A DNA stretch of 64,000 nt, taken from S5-A14a sp050908895 (GTDB lineage Bacteria > Bacillota > Clostridia > Peptostreptococcales > Anaerovoracaceae). This document shows positions 17,003-25,670 of the stretch, one piece after another. A program made the position numbers and the translations under genes. The DNA is taken from positions 620,001 through 684,000 of the forward strand of contig CP171222.1 of the NCBI GenBank assembly GCA_050908895.1. The letters are read 5' to 3'. A model generated the notes under the pieces. It did not search any database. It saw only the letters and a list, made by a program, of their open reading frames with translations, and was not told the origin of the DNA. Within the stretch, counting starts at the first letter, position 1; each line of letters opens with the position of its first letter.

Positions 17003-17863
17003 GTAAAATCTGCCGCCGAGTTGTTCGGTTTTCATAACGTTTATAAATGCTTTGGGGTCCACTTCCTTAATAGCATTCAATACTGCATCTACTTCCTCGC
17101 TGCCAACTACTGAATAAATCATTCTTCGCTGACTGCCCTGGTACATTCCGATACCCATAAATAATGTAGCATCGTGATTGGTTATCGTCTTGATACGACC
17201 GTAGACCGAAGCCGGTTCATTGGTAATTATAAGAAGAGTGTGCTTTCGATACTGCTTAAACAGATTCTGAATGACTTGAGTGGTACAGAATTGGAATATA
17301 ATAGAGTACATGGCATTATCAAGACCAAATAAAATACCTGCAATAGTCAGTACAATTATGTTTGCAAACAAAATATAATTCCACGCATCAATGCCACGCT
17401 TCTCAGACAGGTAGATAGAAATAAAATCCGTTCCTCCCGCACTGGCACCGACCAAAAGACATACCCAAATTGCGACACCATTGATAATTCCTCCGAAAAT
17501 AGATATAAGTAGGACATCATAGGTGAGAATGATATCCGGCAAAACATCGACAATAATACTGCTTAAAACAATTACATAAATAGAATAAACGGTAAATTTT
17601 CGTCCAAGCCACCGGATTCCAATGTATATAGGTAGCATATTCAAAGGGATATAAATCATAGTGTAAGAGAGCTTTATGCTAAGAAAAGTCTCCATGCTTC
17701 GTTGAATCAGCAATGTAATACCAGCAAATCCACCGGGGAATAATCCCCCCGTTCTAACAAAGCTTTTGATATTAAAGGCAATAAGGGCCGCTCCGAGGGT
17801 ACAAAATAGTATTCTTTGGAAAATTTTCCAATATGAATTTTCCTTTTCAAAAAGTGCTGACAT
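16985..17863 (-). CDS. YitT-family membrane protein
   Basis: A 292-residue protein with five or six N-terminal helices. The family-typical stretch GGLFPGGFAGITLLIQR is followed by the loop GASAGGTDFISIYLSEK. A soluble C-terminal domain (DUF2179-like) holds GMYQGSQRRMIYSVV and FINVMKTEQLGGRFYKKP. Members are widespread in Firmicutes, and their transport or sensing function is still not firmly established. It is one of few minus-strand genes in the central region and stands alone. Confidence 0.9.
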   Translation of the reverse strand: MSALFEKENSYWKIFQRILFCTLGAALIAFNIKSFVRTGGLFPGGFAGITLLIQRSMETFLSIKLSYTMIYIPLNMLPIYIGIRWLGRKFTVYSIYVIVLSSIIVDVLPDIILTYDVLLISIFGGIINGVAIWVCLLVGASAGGTDFISIYLSEKRGIDAWNYILFANIIVLTIAGILFGLDNAMYSIIFQFCTTQVIQNLFKQYRKHTLLIITNEPASVYGRIKTITNHDATLFMGIGMYQGSQRRMIYSVVGSEEVDAVLNAIKEVDPKAFINVMKTEQLGGRFYKKPRL

Positions 17864-17898
17864 TTATTAAACCTCACAAAAAAAACTGCAAAAAATTA

Positions 17899-17927
17899 TT
17901 GACAAAAACAAGAAACCGGTTTATCCT
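17899..17927 (+). promoter_or_regulatory. Promoter for the first NSS transporter
   Basis: TTGACA at 17899-17904 and TATCCT at 17922-17927 with a 17-base spacer. The leader to the coding start is about 155 bases long. It contains GGAGAG and CACCGGAGCAAAC segments but no recognisable complete riboswitch. Confidence 0.55.
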
Positions 17928-18090
17928 ATTCATATTGTGTTTGTAAAAGTAGCTTTAATTTATTTAGTGGAGAGTGATTAACTCCTTCTAAGTAAAACAT
18001 TATACCATATACTCGGTAAATGTGGGTGTAAACATTGCACCGGAGCAAACTATTTTACGCACAAAATATTATAAAGTAGGAGGCGTAATT

Positions 18091-19482
18091 ATGGAAGATA
18101 AGGGTAAGTTCAAGTCAAACTTCGGATTTCTTATGGCATCCATAGGCTCGGCAGTAGGGCTAGGTAATATTTGGGGATTCCCATTTAAGATGGGAAAGAG
18201 TGGCGGCTTTGCTTTTTTGCTCATTTATATTGTGCTGGCAGTTGTCGTCGGATATTGTTGTATGCTAGGTGAAATTTCTTTTGGACGCAAACAGCAGAAG
18301 GCTGCAATTGAAGCGTATAGGAAGTTAGGGGCTAAGTTTACCTTTAACGGATGGATTAACGCCCTGACACCTTTATTTTTGCTTTGTTTTTACTGTACTT
18401 TAGGTGGATATTGTGTCAAGTATACGGTAGCGAATTTTGGCAATTTGATTAATGCCGGTTGGGGAACCCGGGGAGTGGAAAGCAGCCTGTTCTTCGGTGA
18501 GTTTATTACGGATACTGTTCCTGCCATTGGATTTGGTCTCTTGTTCCTTGCGATAACTATGGTTGTTGTTGTTGGTGGTGTTGCAGAAGGCATTGAGAGA
18601 TTTTCGGTTATTGCAATGCCGGCACTCTTTGTTATGCTTCTTGTGGTAATTGTTAGAAGTCTTACTTTACCGGGAGCTTCAGAAGGTCTTGCTTTCATGT
18701 TCAAGCCGGACTGGAGCGTGTTTAAAGGAAGTGGATGGATTAGCGTTTTAGCTTCTGCCGGCGGGCAGATGTTTTTCTCCTTATCGGTTTCAGCAGGATG
18801 TCTAATCGCTTATGGATCATATCTTGGAAAGTCAGAAAATCTAGAGAGGAATTCTACTATTATCATAGTTTCTGATACAGTTGTTGCTATTCTGGCCGGT
18901 GTAGCCGTAATGCCTGCAGTATTTGCTTTTGGGCTTAAGCCGGATGCCGGTCCGAGTCTTTTGTTTATTACCTTACAGACAGTTTTTAACTCTATGGGGG
19001 GATTTGGAGAAATTTTCGGATTTCTGTTCTATTTCCTTGTGCTTATAGCTGCACTTACATCATCTGTAGCTATGATTGAGGGAGCAATTTCAGCTTTTCT
19101 TGACGAACAGGAACGCTGTGGCAAGAAACCGTCAAGAGTTATGGTGACTTGTGCTATAGGTCTGTTGGCTGCTGTGGGATCTAGTATTGTTTCAGCAGAT
19201 GCTCTTGGTGAGGGAGGAATACCTCATATATTTGGATTTAGCACATGGATTGACACCTTTGATTTATTTGCAGAAGGGCTTATGATGCCTCTTGGTGGAA
19301 TGTTTATGGTAATTATTTTAGGATGGATAAAGCCCGGGTTTGTGGATGACGAGATAAAACTGGGATCAAATTTTGCGAGTAAAGGATTTTTCTATTTTAC
19401 AATGAGATATTTAGCTCCTCTATTCCTCGTATTTATCTTAGTTGGTCAGCTGAATGGTTTCTTTGGATGGGGATTATTTTAA
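18091..19482 (+). CDS. Sodium-dependent NSS-family transporter 1
   Basis: A 463-residue symporter of the neurotransmitter:sodium type, probably importing an amino acid with Na+. The first helix carries the family signature GSAVGLGNIWGFPFKMGKSG, the sodium and substrate region. About 11 helices follow, with ASAGGQMFFSLSVSAG in helix 6 and the conserved SSVAMIEG in helix 8. The ATG at 18091 has TAGGAGG in front; an in-frame GTG at 18022 lacks one. It resembles the second transporter at 20390 closely but not identically. The substrate cannot be read from sequence. Confidence 0.93.
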   Translation: MEDKGKFKSNFGFLMASIGSAVGLGNIWGFPFKMGKSGGFAFLLIYIVLAVVVGYCCMLGEISFGRKQQKAAIEAYRKLGAKFTFNGWINALTPLFLLCFYCTLGGYCVKYTVANFGNLINAGWGTRGVESSLFFGEFITDTVPAIGFGLLFLAITMVVVVGGVAEGIERFSVIAMPALFVMLLVVIVRSLTLPGASEGLAFMFKPDWSVFKGSGWISVLASAGGQMFFSLSVSAGCLIAYGSYLGKSENLERNSTIIIVSDTVVAILAGVAVMPAVFAFGLKPDAGPSLLFITLQTVFNSMGGFGEIFGFLFYFLVLIAALTSSVAMIEGAISAFLDEQERCGKKPSRVMVTCAIGLLAAVGSSIVSADALGEGGIPHIFGFSTWIDTFDLFAEGLMMPLGGMFMVIILGWIKPGFVDDEIKLGSNFASKGFFYFTMRYLAPLFLVFILVGQLNGFFGWGLF

Positions 19483-19527
19483 AAATTGAAATATAATTTC
19501 AGCAAACTTTTTTAAAATGTTTTAATT

Positions 19528-19580
19528 AAACCTCCATGGGCATAAATTATCTAATTAGATATATGTGAACAAGGAGGTTT
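19528..19580 (+). promoter_or_regulatory. Hairpin masking the nitroreductase ribosome binding site
   Basis: AAACCTCC (19528-19535) is the exact complement of GGAGGTTT (19573-19580), which contains the Shine-Dalgarno sequence of the next gene. The loop holds a perfect 14-base palindrome, TATCTAATTAGATA (19548-19561), so the RNA can fold as a stem with an inner hairpin. This could limit translation. Confidence 0.5.
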
Positions 19581-19584
19581 TAGT

Positions 19585-20154
19585 ATGTTATTAGATGGAT
19601 TAAAGTTGAGAAGATCTTATTATAATATAAACAAAAAACTGCCGGTTTCAGAGGCTGAAGTTGAAAGTCTCGTTAAGCAGTCAACGGAACTTGTACCTGA
19701 TGCCTTTGATATGAAAAGTTCAAGAGTTGTTCTTGCTTTGGGGCACAAGCATGATGAATTATGGGATGCAATTTACGATGCTTTTGAAGGGAAAGTCCCA
19801 AGAGATAAGATTGATTCTTTTAAGGCCGGAGCAGGAACCGTTCTTTATTTCTATGATGAGGATACAGTAAAGGCTCTACAAGAAAAATTTCCATTATATG
19901 CAGAGAATTTTCCAACTTGGGCTAACCATTCAAGTGGTATGCTGCAATTGACAATTTGGACGACCCTCAGAGAAAAAGAAATCGGTGCATCATTACAGCA
20001 CTATAACCCTGTGATTGACGAGAAGGTAAAGGAACTCTTCGACGTTCCGGCAAATTATAAGCTAATTGCTCAAATGCCTTTTGGTGGAATTGGGGAAGAA
20101 CCTGATACAAAGAAAAAAGAAGAAATTGAAAAACGTGTTAAAGTTTTTAAATAG
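19585..20154 (+). CDS. Nitroreductase-family FMN enzyme
   Basis: A 189-residue protein of the nitroreductase fold. The N-terminus LKLRRSYYNINKKLPVSE corresponds to the RRSxRxF...V FMN-phosphate motif. The middle has NHSSGMLQLTIWTTLREKEI, equivalent to the family's dimer and flavin helix, and the end has AQMPFGGIGEEPDTKKK, equivalent to the IGxPxExP tail. It resembles the YodC/HBN1 group, which reduces nitro compounds or quinones with NAD(P)H. The strong GGAGG site is part of an inverted repeat. It lies between two NSS transporters but has its own terminator. Confidence 0.9.
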   Translation: MLLDGLKLRRSYYNINKKLPVSEAEVESLVKQSTELVPDAFDMKSSRVVLALGHKHDELWDAIYDAFEGKVPRDKIDSFKAGAGTVLYFYDEDTVKALQEKFPLYAENFPTWANHSSGMLQLTIWTTLREKEIGASLQHYNPVIDEKVKELFDVPANYKLIAQMPFGGIGEEPDTKKKEEIEKRVKVFK

Positions 20155-20203
20155 GTAGAAGTTTAGGGATTATATAATAATTAGATGAAAAAGCAAATGA
20201 ACA

Positions 20204-20229
20204 AAACAGAGGGCAAACCCTCTGTTTTT
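20204..20229 (+). terminator. Terminator after the nitroreductase
   Basis: AAACAGAGGG and CCCTCTGTTT arms with a CAAA loop, followed by more T. A textbook intrinsic terminator. Confidence 0.9.
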
Positions 20230-20320
20230 GATGTTTTGGATAAATTTAACAATAAAAATTTGTACGCTTCTTCAAAAATTGTTTTTAAAAACAAAAAATA
20301 ATAAAATTTTATATTATATA

Positions 20321-20348
20321 TTGACAAATTGATTTGTGTCTATATAAT
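20321..20348 (+). promoter_or_regulatory. Promoter for the second NSS transporter
   Basis: TTGACA (20321-20326), a 16-base spacer and TATAAT (20343-20348), 42 bases before the start codon. Confidence 0.7.
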
Positions 20349-20389
20349 AGTCATATGACAAATTTTTTAAAATACAGGAGGTAGTTCAG

Positions 20390-21796
20390 ATGGAACAACA
20401 TAAGAAAGGACAGTGGGGGAACCAATTCGGCTTCTTGATGGCTGCAGTAGGTTCTGCTGTTGGACTGGGGAACTTATGGGCATTCCCTTACAAAATGGGG
20501 AAGAGCGGTGGATTTGCATTTTTATTTATATACTTGATAATAGTAGTTTTTGTTGGAATTATTATCACTATTACAGAACTGGGTATTGGCAGGAGAACCA
20601 GTAAAGGTGTAGTTGGAGCTTATATAGAATTGGGTAAGAAATATGCACCTATAGGTTGGTTTGGGGTAATATCACCATTTTTAATATTATCCTTTTATAC
20701 TATGTTAGGTGGGTACACTATGAAGTATATGATCGCCAATTTGGGTGATATTTTTGGGACTTCGTGGGGTTACTTAGGTTCCGGAATGGAGACTGGAGAC
20801 TATTTTAACTCATTTGCAACGAACCAATTACAATCATGCATTTATACGGTTATATTTATTTTGTTAACGGCTTTAATTGTTAGAGGTGGTGTATCAGGAG
20901 GCATAGAAAAATTCTCAAAGATTGCTATGCCGGCATTGTTTTTTATGCTTCTTGGAGTGATAGCTAGAAGTGTTACCCTTCCGGGGGCATTTGAAGGAAT
21001 AAGATTTATTTTTGAGCCGAACTTTGAAGTGTTTAAAGGTACAGGTTGGGTTAATGTATTTGCGGCCGCTGGAGGACAGGTATTTTTCTCACTATCTCTC
21101 GGAATGGGTATTATGGTAACTTACGGTTCATACTTAAAGAAAGAAGAGGATCTTAAGTTGAACTCTATAGTGATTCCATTTGCTGATACTATCATTGCCG
21201 TACTTGCCGGTGTTGCTATTATGCCGGCTGTATTTGCGGGAGGTCTTGAACCGGCGGCCGGACCTAAATTGATATTTGTAACCTTACAAACAGTATTCTC
21301 ATCTATGGGTGCCGGCGGTCCGATATTCGGATTTGTTATGTATTTTTTAGTATTTATCGCTGCTATCACTTCTTCAATATCACTTCTTGAAACGGTTGTA
21401 GCAGTAGTAGTTGACAAAAGAATAGAGAAGAAAAAGTCGGTTAACAAGGCAAAAATTGTTTTCTGGTGTTCCGCAGCAATTATGGCAGAATCAATTTTTG
21501 TATCCCTGGACGGTTTAGGAAGCAACGGATTTCCACAGATTTTGGGACAGTCTACATGGCTTGACTCAATGGATTTGATTTCAGAAGGCGTACTAATGCC
21601 TCTTGGCGCTTTAATAACTGCTGTCATATGTGGTTGGGCTTTACCGAATTTCGTTATTGAGGAGATAGAAAAAAATGGGGAATTCAAGTGGAAGAAATTT
21701 TATCTATTCGCTTTGAGATTTGTGGTGCCTCCGGTAATGTTACTTGTATTACTCGGCCAATTGGATTCATTTTTCCAATTAGGAATTTTTAGTTAA
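20390..21796 (+). CDS. Sodium-dependent NSS-family transporter 2
   Basis: A 468-residue NSS symporter. Helix 1 reads GSAVGLGNLWAFPYKMGKSG and helix 6 AAAGGQVFFSLSLGMG, as in transporter 1. Eleven or twelve helices are predicted by eye. Its own promoter and an ACAGGAGG ribosome binding site precede the ATG. The conserved differences from copy 1 (for example WAFPY versus WGFPF in the substrate helix) suggest a different amino-acid preference. It ends before a terminator at about 21977-22018. Confidence 0.93.
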   Translation: MEQHKKGQWGNQFGFLMAAVGSAVGLGNLWAFPYKMGKSGGFAFLFIYLIIVVFVGIIITITELGIGRRTSKGVVGAYIELGKKYAPIGWFGVISPFLILSFYTMLGGYTMKYMIANLGDIFGTSWGYLGSGMETGDYFNSFATNQLQSCIYTVIFILLTALIVRGGVSGGIEKFSKIAMPALFFMLLGVIARSVTLPGAFEGIRFIFEPNFEVFKGTGWVNVFAAAGGQVFFSLSLGMGIMVTYGSYLKKEEDLKLNSIVIPFADTIIAVLAGVAIMPAVFAGGLEPAAGPKLIFVTLQTVFSSMGAGGPIFGFVMYFLVFIAAITSSISLLETVVAVVVDKRIEKKKSVNKAKIVFWCSAAIMAESIFVSLDGLGSNGFPQILGQSTWLDSMDLISEGVLMPLGALITAVICGWALPNFVIEEIEKNGEFKWKKFYLFALRFVVPPVMLLVLLGQLDSFFQLGIFS

Positions 21797-21976
21797 TTAT
21801 CTGCTTTTTAAGGAAATATATATTGATGAGCATAGTAAATATAGGTGAATAATTTAATTATTCTATAAAAATGTTATAAATTTGTTGTTACAAATACAAC
21901 AATCAAAGTTTATAATTACTTTACATAAGGAATCTTGAATTATAATATCTCGTATTTGACACTTGTAAAACAGTAA

Positions 21977-22018
21977 AATGCTGTAAACCATTGAAATCAG
22001 TGGGGTGCAGCATTTTTT
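21977..22018 (+). terminator. Terminator after NSS transporter 2
   Basis: AATGCTG (21977-21983) pairs with CAGCATT (22008-22014), followed by a T run. It lies 180 bases after the stop codon; the stretch between holds no gene. Confidence 0.7.
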
Positions 22019-22045
22019 GATTCTTTTTAAAATGTAGTGTTGTGA

Positions 22046-22153
22046 CTACTGTTTTGTCTGTTTTAAAAATTTTTTCATATTTTTTCTTGAAATAAATTCA
22101 CTGTCAGTTCTAAATCCAAATTTCTCATAAAGTGCATCAGTAAGTTCCGTTCT
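22046..22153 (-). pseudogene. Short C-terminal remnant, possibly an acetyltransferase
   Basis: On the minus strand about 34 codons read TELTDALYEKFGFRTDSEF, then ISRKNMKKFLKQTKQ and stop. ALYEKFGF is typical of the last helix and strand of GNAT acetyltransferases, but the fragment is too short to be sure. It joins directly to the sortase remnant, so a deletion fused the two genes tail to middle. Confidence 0.4.
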
Positions 22154-22863
22154 AGTATAGGATGGAAGATAGCCCAAATATCTTATCAGATAGCTGACTC
22201 TTGGGAATATGCCATGTATAAACCTGAAAAAAGTGATGACATATCATATAAAAAGCTAAGAGAAATTAACTCCGATGTAATTGGATGGATTGATGTATAT
22301 GGAACGAAAATAGATTATCCAATTATCCATAGTAAGGAAAACGGTGAGTATTTAAACAAAACAGTGCTTGGAGAATTTTCAACAGGTGGTAGCATTTTCC
22401 TTAACAGTAGAAATAACAAAACCCTGACAGATTTTAATAATATTTTGTACAGCCATTATATGGCAGAAAGATGTTTGGAGATATAGAATTCTTTAAAAAG
22501 AAAGACTTCTTTAACTCACATAAATATGCTGCCATATATTGAAACAATCTTCCAAAAGCAGCGTTTTCAAGAAAAATTAATATAAATGAAGAGGACCGAA
22601 TAGTTCTCCTGGATACATGTGATTTGTCAGTAACAAACGGCAGGCATATTCTTGTCGGCAAAATCACGGATAAGGTGCATAAAAATACGTTTAAAAATGA
22701 AAAACGAACAAATAAATTTGCTAAAATTCTTCCCGTGAAACTAAGTATAAGTTTATTGCTTCTACTTCTTATAGTTTTACTAATTCTGGTACTTACATAT
22801 ATTTTCCTTGAACAACATAGGAAAAGAAATGTACATAAGGAGGATAGCGACTTTGCGAGGTAA
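22154..22863 (+). pseudogene. Decayed class B-like sortase
   Basis: The frame from about 22154 reads IADSWEYAMYKPEKSDD, then NSDVIGWIDVYGTKIDYPII and NNILYSHYM, the catalytic histidine region. After a frameshift at about 22470 it becomes MFGDIEFFKKKDFFNSHKYA, meets an in-frame TGA, and continues as RIVLLDTCDLSVTNGRHILV, with the catalytic Cys and the later Arg. The end is a membrane helix of leucines and isoleucines followed by a basic tail. The N-terminus is lost and about 60 residues seem missing in the middle. A sortase anchors or polymerizes surface proteins; this one cannot work. Confidence 0.75.
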
Positions 22864-22948
22864 TTTTAGAGAGATAATCAACCCGAATGCGATTTCGCTT
22901 TTGTGTTTATGTGTTCAATCAGTATGGATAAATTTTGCTGAAAAAATA

Positions 22949-22978
22949 TTGACACCCTGTATCAATTCGTGATAGAAT
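22949..22978 (+). promoter_or_regulatory. Promoter for the amino-acid ABC importer
   Basis: TTGACA (22949-22954) and TAGAAT (22973-22978) with an 18-base spacer, 75 bases before the likely start codon. Confidence 0.55.
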
Positions 22979-23052
22979 GTTTTTATTACTTTAATGAATT
23001 AACGCGACTTGGCAGAGAAGCGGAATCGTAGAAAATGAAAAGGAGACTAAAA

Positions 23053-23856
23053 ATGAAAAGGAAATTAACAATACTTTTTATGACCGGATTGTTGGCAGTT
23101 CTAGGTGTAATTATGACAGCATGTGGAGACGGAGACAGTAAAGGAACAAAAGATGATAAGGACACGTTAATAGTTGGATTGGATGATACTTTCGCTCCTA
23201 TGGGATTTAGAGACGAAAAAGGTGAGCTTGTGGGCTTTGATATCGATTTGGCAAAGGAAGTTGGCAAGGAAATAGGAAAGAAAGTTGAATTTAAACCTAT
23301 TAATTGGGATTCAAAAGACATGGAATTAAAGTCAAAGAATATTGACTGTATATGGAATGGGATGTCTAAGACTCCTGAGAGAGAAAAAGTCATGTCTTTA
23401 TCGAAAAAATACCTGGACAACAAAATCGTACTCATGGCATCTAAGGATGAAGTCAAGGTTTCTAAGGATGAAGATTTGAAACAATACAATATAGGTACTC
23501 AGGCGGACTCGTCGGCTTTAGAAATGCTAAAGAAAAATCCTAAGTATGACGACTTCAAGGAGAAAATCACCGAATATAAATCCTATGACGATGCTATTTT
23601 AGATATGAAAGCAGGAAGACTAGACTTGATTGTAATTGACCAGGTTTTGGGAGAATACAAGAACAAAAATATGGGAAGTGAGTTTAAAACTTTAGATTTC
23701 AACCTAGGAGAAGACTTCTATGTTATAGGTTTTAGAAAAGACGACAAGGACTTAACAGAGAAAGTAAACAAAGCAATAAAAAAACTTGTTGAAAATGGAA
23801 AAGCTGCTGAAATAAGTGAAAAATGGTTTGGGAAAAATATAGTCGTGTTTCAGTAA
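23053..23856 (+). CDS. Polar amino-acid ABC importer, substrate-binding lipoprotein
   Basis: A 267-residue lipoprotein with lipobox VIMTAC near residues 16-21. Family-3 solute-binding features follow: TLIVGLDDTFAPMGFRDEKG, VGFDIDLAKEVGKEIGKKVE, the ligand-contact segment CIWNGMSKTPEREKVMSLSK, and a long C-terminal lobe with KSYDDAILDMKAGRLDLIVID. The ATG at 23053 is chosen because AGGAG lies 8 bases upstream; an ATG at 23035 is less well placed. It is the first of three genes encoding a complete polar amino-acid importer. Confidence 0.92.
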   Translation: MKRKLTILFMTGLLAVLGVIMTACGDGDSKGTKDDKDTLIVGLDDTFAPMGFRDEKGELVGFDIDLAKEVGKEIGKKVEFKPINWDSKDMELKSKNIDCIWNGMSKTPEREKVMSLSKKYLDNKIVLMASKDEVKVSKDEDLKQYNIGTQADSSALEMLKKNPKYDDFKEKITEYKSYDDAILDMKAGRLDLIVIDQVLGEYKNKNMGSEFKTLDFNLGEDFYVIGFRKDDKDLTEKVNKAIKKLVENGKAAEISEKWFGKNIVVFQ

Positions 23857-23904
23857 GCATTAGGCTGGATTTTAAATAATTTATAGAAGAAGGAAGAAAC
23901 TTTA

Positions 23905-24570
23905 ATGATATTAACACCCCTAATCGAGAATTGGCCTTTACTTTTAGAGGGTACTCTGATGGTAATTAAGCTATTTGCAGTTACCCTTGTCATAGCTTTG
24001 CCATTAGGTTTACCCGTAGCCCTGGGAGCGGAGAGTAAATTTGTACCGGTTAAAGTATTTTGTAAAGCCTATGTGTGGATTTTCAGAGGTACGCCACTTT
24101 TGATGCAATTGTTTTTCTTTTACTTTTTTATCCCCATAAACCTGGGAGTAACACCGACATTATTTGTCACAGTTGCCATAACCTTTGCTCTAAACTATGC
24201 TGCGTATTTTGCAGAAATATACAGAGGAGGAATTAACGGAATTCACAGGGGTCAGTTTGAAGCTGCTCATTCTTTGGGGCTATCTAAGTGGGATACTATG
24301 AAAGACATTATTTTACCCCAGACTATGAAGGCTATTTTACCTTCGATATTTAATGAAATTATAACTCTTGTTAAGGACACTGCTTTGGCTCAAACCTTGG
24401 GAATGATGGAGCTTATGAAAGTTACTTATGGCATTGTTAACAGGACATCTGTTACAACAATATTCCTATATACAGCACTCATTTATTTAGCTTTAAACCT
24501 TGTGATTACAATGGTTTCGGGTCGTCTGGAGAAACATTTTAACAGATATGATGCAAAGGAGGAATTTTAA
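23905..24570 (+). CDS. Polar amino-acid ABC importer, permease
   Basis: A 221-residue membrane permease of the His/Glu/Gln/Arg type with about five helices. The start LLEGTLMVIKLFAVTL and the segment YVWIFRGTPLLMQLFFFYF are typical. The EAA loop reads YRGGINGIHRGQFEAAHSLG, where it meets the ATPase. It follows the binding protein by 48 bases and overlaps the ATPase gene by one base (TAATG). Confidence 0.94.
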   Translation: MILTPLIENWPLLLEGTLMVIKLFAVTLVIALPLGLPVALGAESKFVPVKVFCKAYVWIFRGTPLLMQLFFFYFFIPINLGVTPTLFVTVAITFALNYAAYFAEIYRGGINGIHRGQFEAAHSLGLSKWDTMKDIILPQTMKAILPSIFNEIITLVKDTALAQTLGMMELMKVTYGIVNRTSVTTIFLYTALIYLALNLVITMVSGRLEKHFNRYDAKEEF

Positions 24571-25292
24571 TGAGTAGAGAAGGTTTTGTGGATAGTCAAA
24601 CCTTGGTAGGTAAAGAAATACTCAGAATGCAAGGTATTGAGAAGTCGTATGGTGATTTTCATGCTCTTAAAGGCGTTGACTTTACGCTTAATAGGGGAGA
24701 GATTGTCACCGTAATAGGGCCATCGGGTTCGGGCAAAAGTACTTTGCTAAGATGTATAAATGGACTAACTACACCAACAAAGGGGACTGTTGTTTTAAAA
24801 GGACGTACTAGCATGGTGTTTCAGCATTTTAACCTTTTCCCTCATATGACATGTATTGAGAATTTGATGTATGCTCCAGTTAAAGTATTGAAAAAGTCTA
24901 AAGCCGAAGCAAAACTCCAGGGAGAGAAGCTTCTCGACCTTGTAAATCTCTTGGATAAGAAGAATGTCTATCCGGAACAGCTTTCTGGTGGACAGAAACA
25001 AAGAATTGCTATTGCAAGAGGACTTGCTATGAATCCTGATCTTATGCTGTTTGATGAACCAACATCAGCTTTGGATCCGGAAACCATAGGCTCTGTACTA
25101 GCCGTAATGAAAGAGTTGGCGAAAGAACATATGACGATGGTTATCGTAACACACGAATTAAATTTTGCGAAAGATGTGTCAGACAGGACTGTTTTTATGG
25201 CAGATGGAAAGGTTGTTGAAGAGGGGAATTCTAAGGAAATTTTCGGAAATCCGAAGAGTCCGAGGCTGAAGACTTTTTTGGAATCCTTTTAA
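24570..25292 (+). CDS. Polar amino-acid ABC importer, ATPase
   Basis: A 240-residue ATPase with Walker A GPSGSGKST, Q-loop in MVFQHFNLFPHMT, signature LSGGQKQR, Walker B LMLFDEPTSALDPE and the H-loop VTHE. A 15-residue extension precedes the usual start at about ILRMQGIEKSYG. It closes the three-gene importer operon. It is shorter than usual between Walker A and the Q-loop, where about 15 residues present in GlnQ-type proteins are absent. Confidence 0.94.
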   Translation: MSREGFVDSQTLVGKEILRMQGIEKSYGDFHALKGVDFTLNRGEIVTVIGPSGSGKSTLLRCINGLTTPTKGTVVLKGRTSMVFQHFNLFPHMTCIENLMYAPVKVLKKSKAEAKLQGEKLLDLVNLLDKKNVYPEQLSGGQKQRIAIARGLAMNPDLMLFDEPTSALDPETIGSVLAVMKELAKEHMTMVIVTHELNFAKDVSDRTVFMADGKVVEEGNSKEIFGNPKSPRLKTFLESF

Positions 25293-25444
25293 AAGATATT
25301 AGAACTTACATTTTAAAGATAGAAATGATTTTTTAATATTTTATAACTTGACGTTAAACATAATAAGTGCTAACCTATAGATGGTTTTGAACAAAAGTTT
25401 TATTGTATTTTAAAGTTCGAAATCTGAAAGAAAAGAATAATTAG

Positions 25445-25524
25445 ATAGCGGGGGGACTCCTAGGAGTTGAGAAGGTAAAACCTGACCCTTTGAACCTGTC
25501 AGTTAACACTGTGGTAGGGAAGCA
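25445..25524 (+). promoter_or_regulatory. TPP riboswitch
   Basis: The conserved thi-box elements appear in order: GCGGGGGGAC, TTGAGAAGGT, CTGACCCTTTGAACCTGTC and GTGGTAGGGAAGC. The aptamer senses thiamine pyrophosphate and is followed at 25548 by an intrinsic terminator, so it most likely acts by early termination. The four genes downstream are all thiamine genes. Confidence 0.95.
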
Positions 25525-25547
25525 AATAAATCACTGATGAATATAAG

Positions 25548-25580
25548 TGTTCTCCTGTGCTATGGGAGAGCATTTTTTTT
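25548..25580 (+). terminator. Riboswitch-controlled terminator
   Basis: TGTTCTCC (25548-25555) pairs with GGGAGAGCA (25564-25572), followed by eight T. It is the expression platform of the TPP riboswitch, 91 bases before thiM. Confidence 0.85.
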
Positions 25581-25670
25581 GAAAAATTTTGCTTGATGCT
25601 ACAAAGTTTATGCATTTTTAAAAAGCTTTGGAATTGCTATGCTTCCAAATTTTAGAAAGGACACTTAAGG

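Noticed and set aside
17960..18090. Glycine-riboswitch-like pieces (GGAGAG and CACCGGAGCAAAC) in the leader of NSS transporter 1
   Set aside because: The essential CTCAGG...AAAAGGAC part of the aptamer is missing and no P1 partner was found, so the match is only partial.
18022..18090. Upstream GTG extension of NSS transporter 1
   Set aside because: There is no ribosome binding site, the extra residues do not resemble the family, and a strong TAGGAGG precedes the ATG at 18091.
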